This document shows, piece after piece, positions 17,580 to 27,198 of a stretch of DNA of 64,000 bases. The stretch is from Nannocystis sp. (GTDB taxonomy: Bacteria; Myxococcota_A; Polyangia; Nannocystales; Nannocystaceae), in NCBI GenBank assembly GCA_016712315.1, contig JADJRG010000029.1, positions 434,001-498,000 on the forward strand, written 5' to 3'. The notes under the pieces were generated by a model. That model saw only the letters and a list, made by a program, of their open reading frames with translations, had not been told where the DNA came from and searched no databases. The number at the start of each line of letters is the position of its first letter. The stretch's first letter is position 1. Made by a program: the position numbers and the translations under genes.

Positions 17580-18287
17580 TCAGAAGGCCGCGCCGAGGCC
17601 CAAAAGGAGGTTGTAGCGCGGGATAAAAAAACCGGGGGTGGCGATGAACTCGAAGTGCGCGGGTTGCAGCCAGACCAGCCAACGCTCGTGCAGGGTGAGC
17701 TTGAGGGCGAGGCCAGCCTGGACGTCGGCGGCGTGGACGACTGGGTAGCCGCGGAGGGCGAGGCGGTGATAGCCGAAGGCGAGCGAGGGGCTGAGGTAGA
17801 GGCCGAGTCCAGGGAGGAGCTGGAGATCCCAGGTGAACTTTGGCGCGACAGTGAGGCCGAAGCCGCCGGCGCTGGGTAGCTCCTGAGAGAGCAGGAGGCC
17901 GAGCGCGGGGCCAGTGGCGCTGCCGTCGAGGTGCGCGAGGAACTCCTGGGAGAGCTTGACCGCGCCGCCGCAGCCGAGGCCGTAAACGCTGGGGCGAGCC
18001 TGCCAGAGCTCTCCCCAGTAGAAGTAGCCGCCATAACAAGGTCGGGCGTTGATGCCGATCGCGGGGCCGATGCCGATGAGGAGCGTGTAGGGGCGGGTCG
18101 ACGGCCGGAGGAGCGACGGGATCGACTTCTTCGCGGGTGAGGCGGCAGCTTCGGGCTCGTCCGCGAGGGCTGGCGTCGCGGCGAGGGCGGCCATCAGGAA
18201 CGCGGCGATCGCGGCAACGCGACGCCGGAGGCTCGGACACGCGAGGGCGGGCCCAGACGATGCTGTGCGAGGGTTCGTCCGATGCAC
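17580..18287 (-). CDS. Predicted outer-membrane beta-barrel protein
   Basis: The 235-residue protein has a basic N-terminus, a signal peptide (AAIAAFLMAALAATPALADE) and alternating-hydrophobicity beta strands with many Gly and aromatic residues. It ends in Phe (LLLGLGAAF), the usual C-terminal signature recognised by the BAM complex. Two cysteines (ARPCYGG, GLGCGGAV) may form a disulfide. No specific family is recognised; size suggests an 8-12-stranded barrel. The GTG at 18287 is one possible start; shorter starts inside the signal peptide are possible. Confidence 0.65.
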   Translation of the reverse strand: MHRTNPRTASSGPALACPSLRRRVAAIAAFLMAALAATPALADEPEAAASPAKKSIPSLLRPSTRPYTLLIGIGPAIGINARPCYGGYFYWGELWQARPSVYGLGCGGAVKLSQEFLAHLDGSATGPALGLLLSQELPSAGGFGLTVAPKFTWDLQLLPGLGLYLSPSLAFGYHRLALRGYPVVHAADVQAGLALKLTLHERWLVWLQPAHFEFIATPGFFIPRYNLLLGLGAAF

Positions 18288-18440
18288 GTTTCCGACCCCG
18301 GGGCGTGGCGCCGACGGTGCAGCCGATCCTACTCGCGGGGGCCTGAGAATGGAAGGTGAGGCGCCATGTGGCGTCGAGCTCGCCGCTGAAATTGCATGCG
18401 CTGATCGTCGCTCTTATGCTCGTGGGGCGGGTTCGCTTGG

Positions 18441-19151
18441 GTGCCGCTCGCGCGGGGGGAGTCGTCGTTGGCAGCACCTCGTGGTGACGAAGATGTCGTT
18501 GGCGGGCTGATCGCGTCGCGAGATCTCGCGCGGGTGGCCCGGCAGCAGCGGCAGCTCGCGGCGGTGGATGTGGCGCGGCTGCGTCGTCGTTATCGCGCGG
18601 CGCTCTTCTTCGGTTGGGCCCTGTCGACGGCGCTCTTCACGAGCGCGCTGGTGGTGCTGAAAGACAGCGTGCTGGCGGCGGAGGTGTTCTTCTTCGCGAC
18701 GACGGTCGGGGTGCTGGTGCTGCCGCTGATCGGCCGAGGTGCGGTGCCGCAGTGGTTGCTGCAACGGCAGCTCAGCGCGGGGGACCAGGACGCCGCGCTG
18801 ACGACCGGACACCTGAGCCGCCCGCTGGCGGCGTTGGTGCAGAGTACGCGGCTGTTGCGCTTGGCGATCGAGGTGGCTGAGGTCAGCGATAGCGACGCGG
18901 TCGCGGCGATCGGGGCGTGGATCCGTCAGGTGGAGGCGCTGGAGGCGCCCGAGCGGGCGGTCCTGGCGCAGCTCGGGCTCTCGGCGGGAGGGATCGAACA
19001 CGTGCTGCTCGAGGAGCACGTGGTCGAGCCGCAGGGGATGGACGCGGCGGCGCGGGCGCGGGCGCGCCGGCGGCAGATGGAGGTGATCGCCGAGCAGCTC
19101 GAGGGGTTTGAAGCCGCGCTGCTGCGCTACGATCCAGATCCGTACCGGTGA
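18441..19151 (+). CDS. Hypothetical membrane protein with two TM segments and a coiled-coil C-terminus
   Basis: The 236-residue protein has a basic region (QQRQLAAVDVARLRRRYRAA), two adjacent membrane segments (about 55-75 and 80-100: ALFFGWALSTALFTSALVVL and EVFFFATTVGVLVLPLI), and a long helical cytoplasmic C-terminus with RARARRRQMEVIAEQLEGFE. No family is recognised. The start is unsettled: GTG 18441 and TTG 18468 are both in frame. It converges with the epimerase gene downstream. Confidence 0.55.
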   Translation: MPLARGESSLAAPRGDEDVVGGLIASRDLARVARQQRQLAAVDVARLRRRYRAALFFGWALSTALFTSALVVLKDSVLAAEVFFFATTVGVLVLPLIGRGAVPQWLLQRQLSAGDQDAALTTGHLSRPLAALVQSTRLLRLAIEVAEVSDSDAVAAIGAWIRQVEALEAPERAVLAQLGLSAGGIEHVLLEEHVVEPQGMDAAARARARRRQMEVIAEQLEGFEAALLRYDPDPYR

Positions 19152-19162
19152 GCCCCGCGCGG

Positions 19163-20074
19163 CTAGCCGTCGCGGAAGCTGCTCATGACGGCGTGCGCGT
19201 CGTGGCGGTGGGTGAAGCCGGTCTTCGCGCGGAAGGTCGCGGCGTCGACGACGATCGGGTGCTTGATGTGGCTGATCGCGCCGGGCGGCAGGCTAGGGAG
19301 GCCGAAGTGGCCGCTGAGGTGGGTGAAGAGGGGCTCGGGGAGCGCGAGGGCGCGGCGTCCGGTGCCGCGGCAGAGCACGGAGAGGGGCACCGGCGGCGGG
19401 CCTGCGACGTTGTAGACGCCGGCGATCCGGTGCTCGAGCGCGAGCACGACCGCGTCGGCGGCGTCGTGGTCGTGCATGAACTGGAAGAGTGGATCAAAGC
19501 CGAGGATCATCGGTACGCGCGGCCCCGCGAGGAACGAGGCGAGGGTGCCGCGGCGGGTGGGGCCGAGCAGGTAGACGAGGCGGAGCACGGAGGTGCAGAG
19601 CTCCGGCCAGCGCCAGAGGGCGGTGCCCGCGTAGAGATCCGCGGCGACGAGGTCGGCGAGCTCGGGGAAGGTGGTGACCGCGAGCGGGGGCTCGTACTCG
19701 TCGCGGTAGAGCGGGGCGTCGGCGGTGGCGCCGTAGATCGTATGACGTCCGACGAAGATGGCCTGCTTGACGCCGAACTCGTGGCAGTGCTCGAAGACGA
19801 CGCGGGTCCCTTGCAGGTTGATCCGCAGGCGCTCCTCGCGGGAGCCGGAGAAGTGGGTGATCGTCGCCATGTGGATCACGGCGTCTGGGCGCTCGCTGCG
19901 GAACACGTCGGCGGCGGGGCGCTTGCGGACGTCGGCCTGATAGACGCGGATCCCAGGGGGCGGGGCGGGCCAGGGGCGGCGATCGACGCCGATGACTTGG
20001 TGGCCGCGGAGGACCAGCCGCTCGGCGACGAGGCGGGCGTGGGCGCCGCTGATGCCAGTGATCAAGACCTTCAT
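19163..20074 (-). CDS. NAD-dependent epimerase/dehydratase family protein
   Basis: This 303-residue extended-SDR protein has the N-terminal nucleotide-binding region MKVLITGISGAHARLVAERL, then VIHMATITHFSGS and FVGRHTIYGATADAP. The usual catalytic Tyr-x-x-x-Lys is not visible: the segment reads FPELADLVAADLYAG. A later LRLVYLLGPTRRGTLASFL is typical of the family C-domain. Its ATG overlaps the upstream acyltransferase stop by four bases, so the two are very likely translationally coupled. That pairing suggests a role in a lipid or envelope pathway, but the substrate is unknown. Confidence 0.8.
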   Translation of the reverse strand: MKVLITGISGAHARLVAERLVLRGHQVIGVDRRPWPAPPPGIRVYQADVRKRPAADVFRSERPDAVIHMATITHFSGSREERLRINLQGTRVVFEHCHEFGVKQAIFVGRHTIYGATADAPLYRDEYEPPLAVTTFPELADLVAADLYAGTALWRWPELCTSVLRLVYLLGPTRRGTLASFLAGPRVPMILGFDPLFQFMHDHDAADAVVLALEHRIAGVYNVAGPPPVPLSVLCRGTGRRALALPEPLFTHLSGHFGLPSLPPGAISHIKHPIVVDAATFRAKTGFTHRHDAHAVMSSFRDG

Positions 20075-20925
20075 GATGAGGCTCCAGGGCGCTCGGGTGG
20101 GGCGCCTGCGCGGCGTCGGCGGTGGATCTCTCGGCCGTCTTGGATGAGCTTGGCGATCTCGTCGCGGACCCGCTCGACGTAGCCGTCGATCACATGGTCA
20201 GCCTCGTTGCCGGTCCCGCTGAAGTGGATCGGCTCGCCGTAGTGGATCTCGCAGGGGAGGGGCATCGGCATTGGCACGATGTAGGGGGGCACAGGCCAGT
20301 AGGGGGCGCCGACGATCTTGGCGAGGGTGTTGGCGTGGAAGAGGGTCGGCATGGCCTCCTCGCCGCCGATAAACGCCATGGGGATGACGGGGGCCTTGCT
20401 CTGGAGGGCGATCCGCATGAAGCCCGTGCCGAAGCGGAGGAGGTTGTAGCGATCCTTGTAGAGCTTGCCGAGGCCGCGCGCGCCCTCGGGGAAGACCATC
20501 AGCAGGCGGCCCTCGCGGAGCAGGCGGATCGCGTGCTCGGGCAAGCCCGGGAGCTGGCCGACCCGTGAGAACCACTGCGAGACGAAGGGCCACTCTTGGG
20601 CGAACTTCTCGACCATGCCGTGGGCGAGGCGGGGAGGCTCGTGATCGAGGAACAAGGAGGCGAGGATCATGCCGCCGTCGGCAGGGATCCCGCCGGAGTG
20701 GTTGCCGACGAGCATGCCCGCGCCGCGATCCGGGACGTGCTCAAGGCCGTAGGCGTGGACGCGGAAGTAGCGGCGGTAAAACCCCTCGAGCAGGGTGAGG
20801 AAGGGGCCGAGGTGGGCCTTGGAGATCCCGTAGGGATCCATGCCGTACTGGTTAAACGGCAGATCGAGGCGCTCGAGCCGCTCGAGGACGTCCTTGGAGG
20901 TGAGGCTCGTCCACTGAATCGCCAT
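20071..20925 (-). CDS. PlsC-like lysophospholipid/glycerol acyltransferase
   Basis: This 284-residue protein of the acyltransferase superfamily has the block I motif VGNHSGGIPADG, where the usual HX4D is spaced as HX6D, and the block III motif MVFPEGARGLGK. A PVIPMAFIGGEEAMP segment follows. Such proteins transfer acyl chains from acyl-CoA or acyl-ACP to lysophospholipids or related acceptors at the inner membrane. The ATG at 20925 (MAIQWTSLTSKDVL) is preferred over a longer start at 20961. It is coupled to the epimerase gene downstream by a 4-base overlap. The altered HX4D spacing places it in a hemolysin-like subgroup with unclear acceptor. Confidence 0.85.
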   Translation of the reverse strand: MAIQWTSLTSKDVLERLERLDLPFNQYGMDPYGISKAHLGPFLTLLEGFYRRYFRVHAYGLEHVPDRGAGMLVGNHSGGIPADGGMILASLFLDHEPPRLAHGMVEKFAQEWPFVSQWFSRVGQLPGLPEHAIRLLREGRLLMVFPEGARGLGKLYKDRYNLLRFGTGFMRIALQSKAPVIPMAFIGGEEAMPTLFHANTLAKIVGAPYWPVPPYIVPMPMPLPCEIHYGEPIHFSGTGNEADHVIDGYVERVRDEIAKLIQDGREIHRRRRAGAPPERPGASS

Positions 20926-20978
20926 CAGGGCCAGTCTATCGCACCGGCTGAAGACTCCCAAGGGCGCATCGGCGCGCC

Positions 20979-22127
20979 CTACGGGGGGTTCGTGCAGACG
21001 ACCGAGGTGATCGCGGGCTTGTTGCCGTGAGTGAGCAGGATGTCCTTGACTTGGTACATCACGGGCTGGTTGACCAAGAACTCGGGGAGCTTACCGAGGT
21101 TGATCCGGGGGTCGTTGCCTTGGCCGTCGACGACCGCCTTGTCCTTGGGATTGCCGCAGGGGAAGCCGAAGGAGTTGGTCGGCGAGCCGAGGGTGAAGGA
21201 GACCGCCTTCGAGGCGATGTTGCCGGTCTTGAGGCGGCAGAAGATCGCCGCGTCGTTGGAGTCGCAGCCGTCTGGGCCCGCCCATGAGCAGGTGCCGGCG
21301 CAGTACATCTGGTTGACAGCCGAGAAATTGTACATGCACGTCAGCGGTGTGCAGGTGACGCCGGGCATGTCCTTGACTGTCGTGTCGCAGCGCTCGCCCT
21401 GGTTCGACTGGACGACGCCGTCGCCGCAGTGCGGGCCGCGCTTCTGACAGCCAGGGGCGCAGCCGTTGTAGACGTTGTCGTTGAAGCCGTCGTCGCAGAC
21501 CTCGACGCCCTCCCAGACGTTCCCGTCGCCGCAGGTGGCGATCTTGCAGTCGTTGATGCAGGCGTCGGTCTGGTCGTCGTTGCCGTCGTCGCACTCCTCA
21601 AAGCCGGCGTAGACGAAGCCGTCACCGCAGAAGGCGAGCTTGCACTCGTTGGTGCACCAGTCGGCGTCAGACTCGTTGCCGTCGTCGCACTCCTCGACGC
21701 CCATCTGTCGGAGCTTGTCGCCGCAGATGGCGTGCTTGCAGCCGGCGACGCACGCGTCGTCGTCGTAGGGGTTGCCGTCGTCGCACTCTTCGCCGGGCTC
21801 GACGACCCCGTTGCCACAGACGGCCTCGACGCCGGTCGTGGTCGTGGTCGTGGTCGGATCGGCGCCGGTCGTGGTGCTGGTGCTGCTGCTGCTGGAGTCA
21901 GAGTCGGAGTCGCTGCCGGGGCCTTCGGTGGTGGGGCTCGCGGTGGTGCCGCTGGTCGTGGCCGCGCCGGTGACTGTAGAGATCGGGGTGGTGTCCTCCC
22001 CGGTGCTGCTGCTCGGCAAGACCACCTCGGAGTCGCCGTCGTCGCCGCCTCCCGTGCCGCAGGCGAGCGCCGAGGTGAGCACCGAGGCGAGCATGGTGAG
22101 GCAGAGGGACGTTTGAGCGCTTCGCAT
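20979..22127 (-). CDS. Cysteine-rich DUF4215-repeat lipoprotein
   Basis: The 382-residue lipoprotein has a lipobox at LTSALACGTGGG. A Ser/Thr/Asp linker of about 70 residues follows (SDSDSDSSSSSTSTTTG, then a Thr run). At least four DUF4215-type repeats come next: CGNGVVEPGEECDDGNPYDD, CGDKLRQMGVEECDDGN, CGDGFVYAGFEECDDGN and CGDGNVWEGVEVCDDG. The C-terminal 130 residues are a separate beta-rich domain with several Cys. These repeats are very common in predicted surface proteins of Myxococcota and probably form disulfide-stabilised stalks. It is predicted to be exported and lipid-anchored. The function is unknown. Confidence 0.85.
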   Translation of the reverse strand: MRSAQTSLCLTMLASVLTSALACGTGGGDDGDSEVVLPSSSTGEDTTPISTVTGAATTSGTTASPTTEGPGSDSDSDSSSSSTSTTTGADPTTTTTTTGVEAVCGNGVVEPGEECDDGNPYDDDACVAGCKHAICGDKLRQMGVEECDDGNESDADWCTNECKLAFCGDGFVYAGFEECDDGNDDQTDACINDCKIATCGDGNVWEGVEVCDDGFNDNVYNGCAPGCQKRGPHCGDGVVQSNQGERCDTTVKDMPGVTCTPLTCMYNFSAVNQMYCAGTCSWAGPDGCDSNDAAIFCRLKTGNIASKAVSFTLGSPTNSFGFPCGNPKDKAVVDGQGNDPRINLGKLPEFLVNQPVMYQVKDILLTHGNKPAITSVVCTNPP

Positions 22128-22267
22128 AAATACTCCGTGGCGGTCACTTGTAGATGCAAGCCCCGCGCGCTTACGGTTCTAATGCGGCCTCTTGTCTGTG
22201 ACAAGACGGAAGTGCGCAGGCGCTCATTTTGTAAGCCCGGCCACAAATATCGGCGCCTGGAAATGCG

Positions 22268-22301
22268 ACGAGGCGTCACCCGTGCCCGGGCGACGCCTCG
22301 T
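22268..22301 (-). terminator. Hairpin downstream of sucD
   Basis: The 10-bp arms ACGAGGCGTC (22268-22277) and GACGCCTCGT (22292-22301) are perfect inverted repeats, and the 14-base interior can pair further (CCCG with CGGG). It lies just past the sucD stop on the minus strand. The downstream transcript has only a short T run (CGCATTT). It is a good candidate for the mdh-sucCD operon terminator. Confidence 0.6.
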
Positions 22302-22318
22302 TGAAGGTGCATCGTTCG

Positions 22319-23196
<878 letters not shown>

Positions 23197-23200
<4 letters not shown>

Positions 23201-24393
23201 TGGCTCATCTCCACGATCTTGGCGGCCGCGTCGCGCAGGGACGAGGCGGTGACCACGTTGAGGCCGCTCTCGTCGAGCAGCTTCTTGCCTAGTTCGACGT
23301 TGGTGCCCTCGAGCCGGACGACCAGCGGGACGCTGAGACCGACCTCCTTCACCGCTGTGATCACGCCGGTGGCGATGGTGTCGCACTTCATGATCCCGCC
23401 GAAGATGTTGACGAGGATCCCCTTAATCGAGGGGTCGCGGGTGATCAGCTTGAAGGCCGCGGTGACGCGCTCGGCGGTCGCTCCGCCGCCGACGTCGAGG
23501 AAGTTGGCCGGCTCGCCGCCGAAGTGCTTGATGATGTCCATGGTGGCCATCGCGAGGCCGGCGCCGTTGACCATGCAGCCGATGCTGCCGGTCAGGTTGA
23601 CGTAGCTGAGGTCCCACTTCTTGGCCTCGAGCTCGGCTGGGTCCTCCTCGTCGGGATCGCGGAGGGCCTCGAGGTCCTTGTGCCGGTAGAGGGCGTTGTC
23701 GTCGAAGCTGACCTTGGCGTCGAGGGCGAGCACGTCGCCCTCAGCGGTGATCACGAGCGGGTTGATCTCGAAGAGGGCGGCGTCGAGGCGCTCGTAGGCG
23801 CCCGCGAGCGCCTGGAGGAAGGTGACCATGCGGTGCGCGGTGGCGCCGCGCAGGCCGAGCGCGTAGGCGAGCTTGCGCGCCTGAAAGGCGGCGAGGCCGA
23901 TCGCCGGATCGATGGCCTCGCGGAGGATCTTTTCAGGGGTGTGCTCGGCGACCTCCTCGATGTCCATGCCGCCCTCGGTCGAGGCCATGATGGTGACGCG
24001 GCTGGTGGCGCGATCGAGGGTGAGGCCGATGTAGAGCTCGCGGGCGATGTTCATGCCCTGCTCGATGAGCAGGCGCTGGACCTTCTTGCCCTCGTCGCCG
24101 GTCTGGATGGTGACGAGGGTGGAGCCGAGCATCTTCTCGGCGATGTCGTGGGCGGCTTGAGCACCCTTGACGACCTTGACGCCGCCGAGCTCGGGATACT
24201 CCTTAAAGCGGCCCTTGCCGCGGCCTCCGGCGTGGATCTGCGTCTTGACGACGACGACCTCGTTGCCGGTGCGGCGGATGATCTCAGCGGCGGCCGCCTT
24301 CGCTTCGGCGGCCGAGAAGGCGACCTGTGAGAGCGGCACCGGCACGCCCGCGGCGCGCAGCAGCTCTTTGCCTTGGTATTCGTGGATCTTCAT
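23197..24393 (-). CDS. sucC: Succinyl-CoA synthetase beta subunit
   Basis: The 398-residue subunit has the normal SucC length. It starts MKIHEYQGKELLRAAGVPVP, the ATP-grasp N-terminus. The KTQIHAGGRGKGRFK segment binds nucleotide. FEINPLVITAEGDVLALDAK and a C-terminal CoA-ligase-like domain with GILVNIFGGIMKCDTIA follow. It is the middle gene of mdh-sucC-sucD, 18 bases after mdh and overlapping sucD by four bases. Confidence 0.97.
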
Positions 24394-24411
24394 GGAGCCT
24401 CGGAGCGTGCC

Positions 24412-25374
24412 CTAGGTGGCCGGCTTGTTGTAGGGGAGGATGGCGACCAGCTCGCGCACGGCGGCGGCGGAGATCTCGAGCATGCCCTTCTCCTCGGCGG
24501 AGAGCTGCATCTCGATGACGCGCTCGACGCCGCCCTTGCCGATCACGCAGGGGACGCCGATGTAGAGGCCGTCGTAGCCGTACTCGCCCTTGAGCAGGGC
24601 GGCGCAGGGGAGCACGCGCTTGCGATCGCGCACTACGGACTCGACCATCGCGATCGTGGCGGCGGCGGGGGCGTAGTAGCCGGAGTAGCCGAGCAGGCCG
24701 ACGATCTCGCCGCCGCCCTTGCGGGTGCGCTCGATGATCGCGTCGATCTTGTCCTTGGCGAGCAGCTCGGTGAGCGGGATGCCGGCGATCGAGGTGCGCG
24801 AGGGCAGCGGGACCATGGTGTCGCCGTGGCCGCCGAGCACCATGCCGTGGATGTCGTCGACGCTGACGCCGAGCGCCTCGCTGAGGAAGTACTTGTAGCG
24901 GGCGGTGTCGAGCACTCCAGCCATGCCGATCACGCGCTCACGCGGGAAGCCGGACTCCTCAAACATGACGTGGCACATCGCGTCGAGGGGGTTGGAGACG
25001 CAGATCAGGACGGCGTCGGGGGAGCGGCTGGCGACCTCGCGGGTGACGGCGCCGACGATCTTGCGGTTGATCTCGACGAGCTCGTCGCGGCTGGTGAACT
25101 TGCCGGTGACGGGGTCCTTCTTGCGGGGGACGCCGGCGGTGATCACGACGACGTCCGAGCCCGCGGTCTCGTCGTAGCCGTTGCTGCCGACGACCTTGCA
25201 GTCGAAGCCCATGACGGGGGAGGACTCGGCGAGGTCGAGGGCCTTGCCCTGCGGGAAGCCGGGGACGATGTCGACGAGGACGACGTCGCCGAGGTGCTTC
25301 TGGACGGCCCAATGTGCGGCGGTGGCTCCGACGTTGCCGGCGCCGACGATAGTGATCTTGTTGCGTCGTGACAT
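24412..25374 (-). CDS. mdh: Malate dehydrogenase (LDH-like)
   Basis: This 320-residue NAD-dependent enzyme interconverts malate and oxaloacetate. It has the NAD motif ITIVGAGNVGATAAH, VVVITAGVPRKKDPV with the active-site-loop region, LICVSNPLDAMCHV and the catalytic GGHGDTMVPLPS. It belongs to the LDH-like MDH group found in many bacteria. It is the first gene of a TCA operon with sucCD, so its promoter should lie in the 146-base gap upstream. Confidence 0.96.
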   Translation of the reverse strand: MSRRNKITIVGAGNVGATAAHWAVQKHLGDVVLVDIVPGFPQGKALDLAESSPVMGFDCKVVGSNGYDETAGSDVVVITAGVPRKKDPVTGKFTSRDELVEINRKIVGAVTREVASRSPDAVLICVSNPLDAMCHVMFEESGFPRERVIGMAGVLDTARYKYFLSEALGVSVDDIHGMVLGGHGDTMVPLPSRTSIAGIPLTELLAKDKIDAIIERTRKGGGEIVGLLGYSGYYAPAAATIAMVESVVRDRKRVLPCAALLKGEYGYDGLYIGVPCVIGKGGVERVIEMQLSAEEKGMLEISAAAVRELVAILPYNKPAT

Positions 25375-25471
25375 CTGACTCCCTTGCGGTGGCGCTGGAT
25401 ATAACAGCCGCCGGGCGACGCTGGCCAGAGGGTTCGCGCGGGAGATGGGCGCTGGCGCGCTTGCAGACGAA

Positions 25472-25501
25472 GAGCGGCCGCGACCGAGGTCACGACCGCT
25501 C
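25472..25501 (-). terminator. Hairpin between the choice-of-anchor-L gene and mdh
   Basis: GAGCGG (25472-25477) and CCGCTC (25496-25501) are inverted repeats just past the stop of the minus-strand lipoprotein gene at 25521. The loop contains further partial pairing (CGACC with GGTCACG). There is no clear T run, so termination function is uncertain. Confidence 0.3.
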
Positions 25502-25520
25502 GCGGGCCTTCAAGGGGCGA

Positions 25521-27077
25521 TCACTGGGGCTGGACGCCGCAGGAGTCGACCTCGCTGGGTACGCAGCCTTCGCAGTCCCAGGCGAAGTTGTCGATCAGGA
25601 GCACGGTGTCGAGGATCGAGTCGGCCTTGTCGAAGACGGTCCAGGCGACGGTGAAGGTCTCGGCGGGCTTGGCAGGGCCCTTGACGGTGGCCCAGCCGGT
25701 GCCGCCGTTGCCGACGAAGCCGGTGTTGGCGAGCTGCGGGGCGTTGCCGGTGAACTGCATCAGGCCGTTCTGGGCGAGCGCGGTGACGGTGAGCGGCCGC
25801 GGGTTGTTGTTGTTGTCGGTGATGAAGGTGACGTTGCCGGTGTACTCCTCCGCGACCTGCCAGAGGATCGCCATGTCGTTGAAGGAGGTGTTCACCCAGC
25901 TCGGGTACTCGGAGGAGAAGTAGGCGAAGTCGACGACGTAGCCGTAGGTGCCCTTGGGGGTGGCCAGCGTGTACTGGAAGTAGAGGACGTCGTTGGCCGT
26001 CTTGGTGCCGAGGTTCCACTGGGCGCTGAGGGTGTCGGAGCAGTCGTTGGACGGGTGGCAGTTCATGAAGGGGGCGCCGCCGCCGCCGTTGTTGGAGCCG
26101 ACCTCCCAGTTCATGACGCCGGGCAGGTCGCCTTGGTTGTCAGGGTTGGGGTTGGTGCCGCTGACGGTGCCTCCGGCCTGAGTGAGCACGCCCTGAGCGT
26201 TGGGGGCGGGCAGGTTGCCGGAGCTGATGGCCAGCATCCTGTCGCCCTTGCGGGGGCGCCACAGCGGCAGGTTGTTGTCGTTCGGGTCCGTGTAGGAGCC
26301 GAATTGCTTGATCACCCGCCAGGAGCCGGTGGCGATCTGGGTGGGCATGTAGCTGCCGACAGGCACGTGCTTGTTGGGGTCGTTGAACTGGGGGTCGGCG
26401 GTCTGGCAGTTGAGCTCGATCGCGTGGAGGATGTCTTGGGGATCGCCCTTGATGTACATGTCGGCGTCGCAGGTCGCGAGGTCGCCGGGGGCCTCGCACT
26501 TCTCGCAGGCGCTGAAGTTGTAGGTGCAATCGCCGCTGCAGGAGAGCGTGCCGCCGGAGTACTGCTCGTCGACCTGCTTGCAGTCGGTCTGGGGCAGGTT
26601 GTCGCCGTCGCAGCTCTCGCCCTCGTTGAGCTCGCCGTTGCCGCAGTCCGTGGGGATCTCGGGCTGACAGTCGGCGTCGCAGCCGTCGCCGTTGTCGTTG
26701 TTGCCGTCGTCGCAGAGCTCGCCCTCGTCGAGGTTGCCGTCGCCGCAGGTGCCGCCGCCGGTGGGATCGGTGGTGGTCACGGGCATCGTCGTGCTGTCGC
26801 TCGTGGTGTCGTCGGTGTCGGAGGCGCTGCCGGTGGGATCGGTGCCGAAGGTGGTGCTGTCCGAGTCTGAGTTCGACTGGCTGCCGCTGACGGTGTCGGT
26901 CTCGCCGCCCGTGGTCGTCCCGGTGCCGGCGGTGGTGCTGCCGGCGGTGGTGGTCGGGTTGCTGGTGGCGGTGGTGTCGGTGGTCGACTCCGTGCCGGAG
27001 GAGGTGTCGTCACCGTTGCAAGCGACGAGGAGGGTGAGGCCGAGGCCGAGGGAGGAGAGCTTCGATACAATCTTCAT
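25521..27077 (-). CDS. Choice-of-anchor-L-like lipoprotein with DUF4215 repeats
   Basis: The 518-residue lipoprotein has a signal and lipobox LGLGLTLLVACNGDD and a Ser/Thr/Asp/Gly linker of about 90 residues. Two cysteine repeats follow: CGDGNLDEGELCDDGNNDNG and CGNGELNEGESCDGD. A large C-terminal domain (about 215-518) includes DFAYFSSEYPSWVNTSFNDM, the hallmark of the choice-of-anchor L domain, in which SEEYP...FND is typical. These domains are found in secreted proteins that reach the surface by different anchors. The ATG at 27077 is chosen because it begins a proper signal peptide; the frame is open further upstream. It is predicted to be cell-surface. Its role is unknown. Confidence 0.8.
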   Translation of the reverse strand: MKIVSKLSSLGLGLTLLVACNGDDTSSGTESTTDTTATSNPTTTAGSTTAGTGTTTGGETDTVSGSQSNSDSDSTTFGTDPTGSASDTDDTTSDSTTMPVTTTDPTGGGTCGDGNLDEGELCDDGNNDNGDGCDADCQPEIPTDCGNGELNEGESCDGDNLPQTDCKQVDEQYSGGTLSCSGDCTYNFSACEKCEAPGDLATCDADMYIKGDPQDILHAIELNCQTADPQFNDPNKHVPVGSYMPTQIATGSWRVIKQFGSYTDPNDNNLPLWRPRKGDRMLAISSGNLPAPNAQGVLTQAGGTVSGTNPNPDNQGDLPGVMNWEVGSNNGGGGAPFMNCHPSNDCSDTLSAQWNLGTKTANDVLYFQYTLATPKGTYGYVVDFAYFSSEYPSWVNTSFNDMAILWQVAEEYTGNVTFITDNNNNPRPLTVTALAQNGLMQFTGNAPQLANTGFVGNGGTGWATVKGPAKPAETFTVAWTVFDKADSILDTVLLIDNFAWDCEGCVPSEVDSCGVQPQ

Positions 27078-27198
27078 GGCAATTAGTCCGATCGTCTGGT
27101 GTTGTTGGGTTCCGAGGCCCGGGCTCGGGAGCACCATAGGCGTGCTGGGGAGGATAACAGCCCGAGCGCGCGCGGTGTAGCGCTGCGTGCGCTTTGCC

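Noticed and set aside
24373..25371. 332-residue frame on the + strand opposite mdh
   Set aside because: It is antisense to the well-supported malate dehydrogenase and has low-complexity composition.
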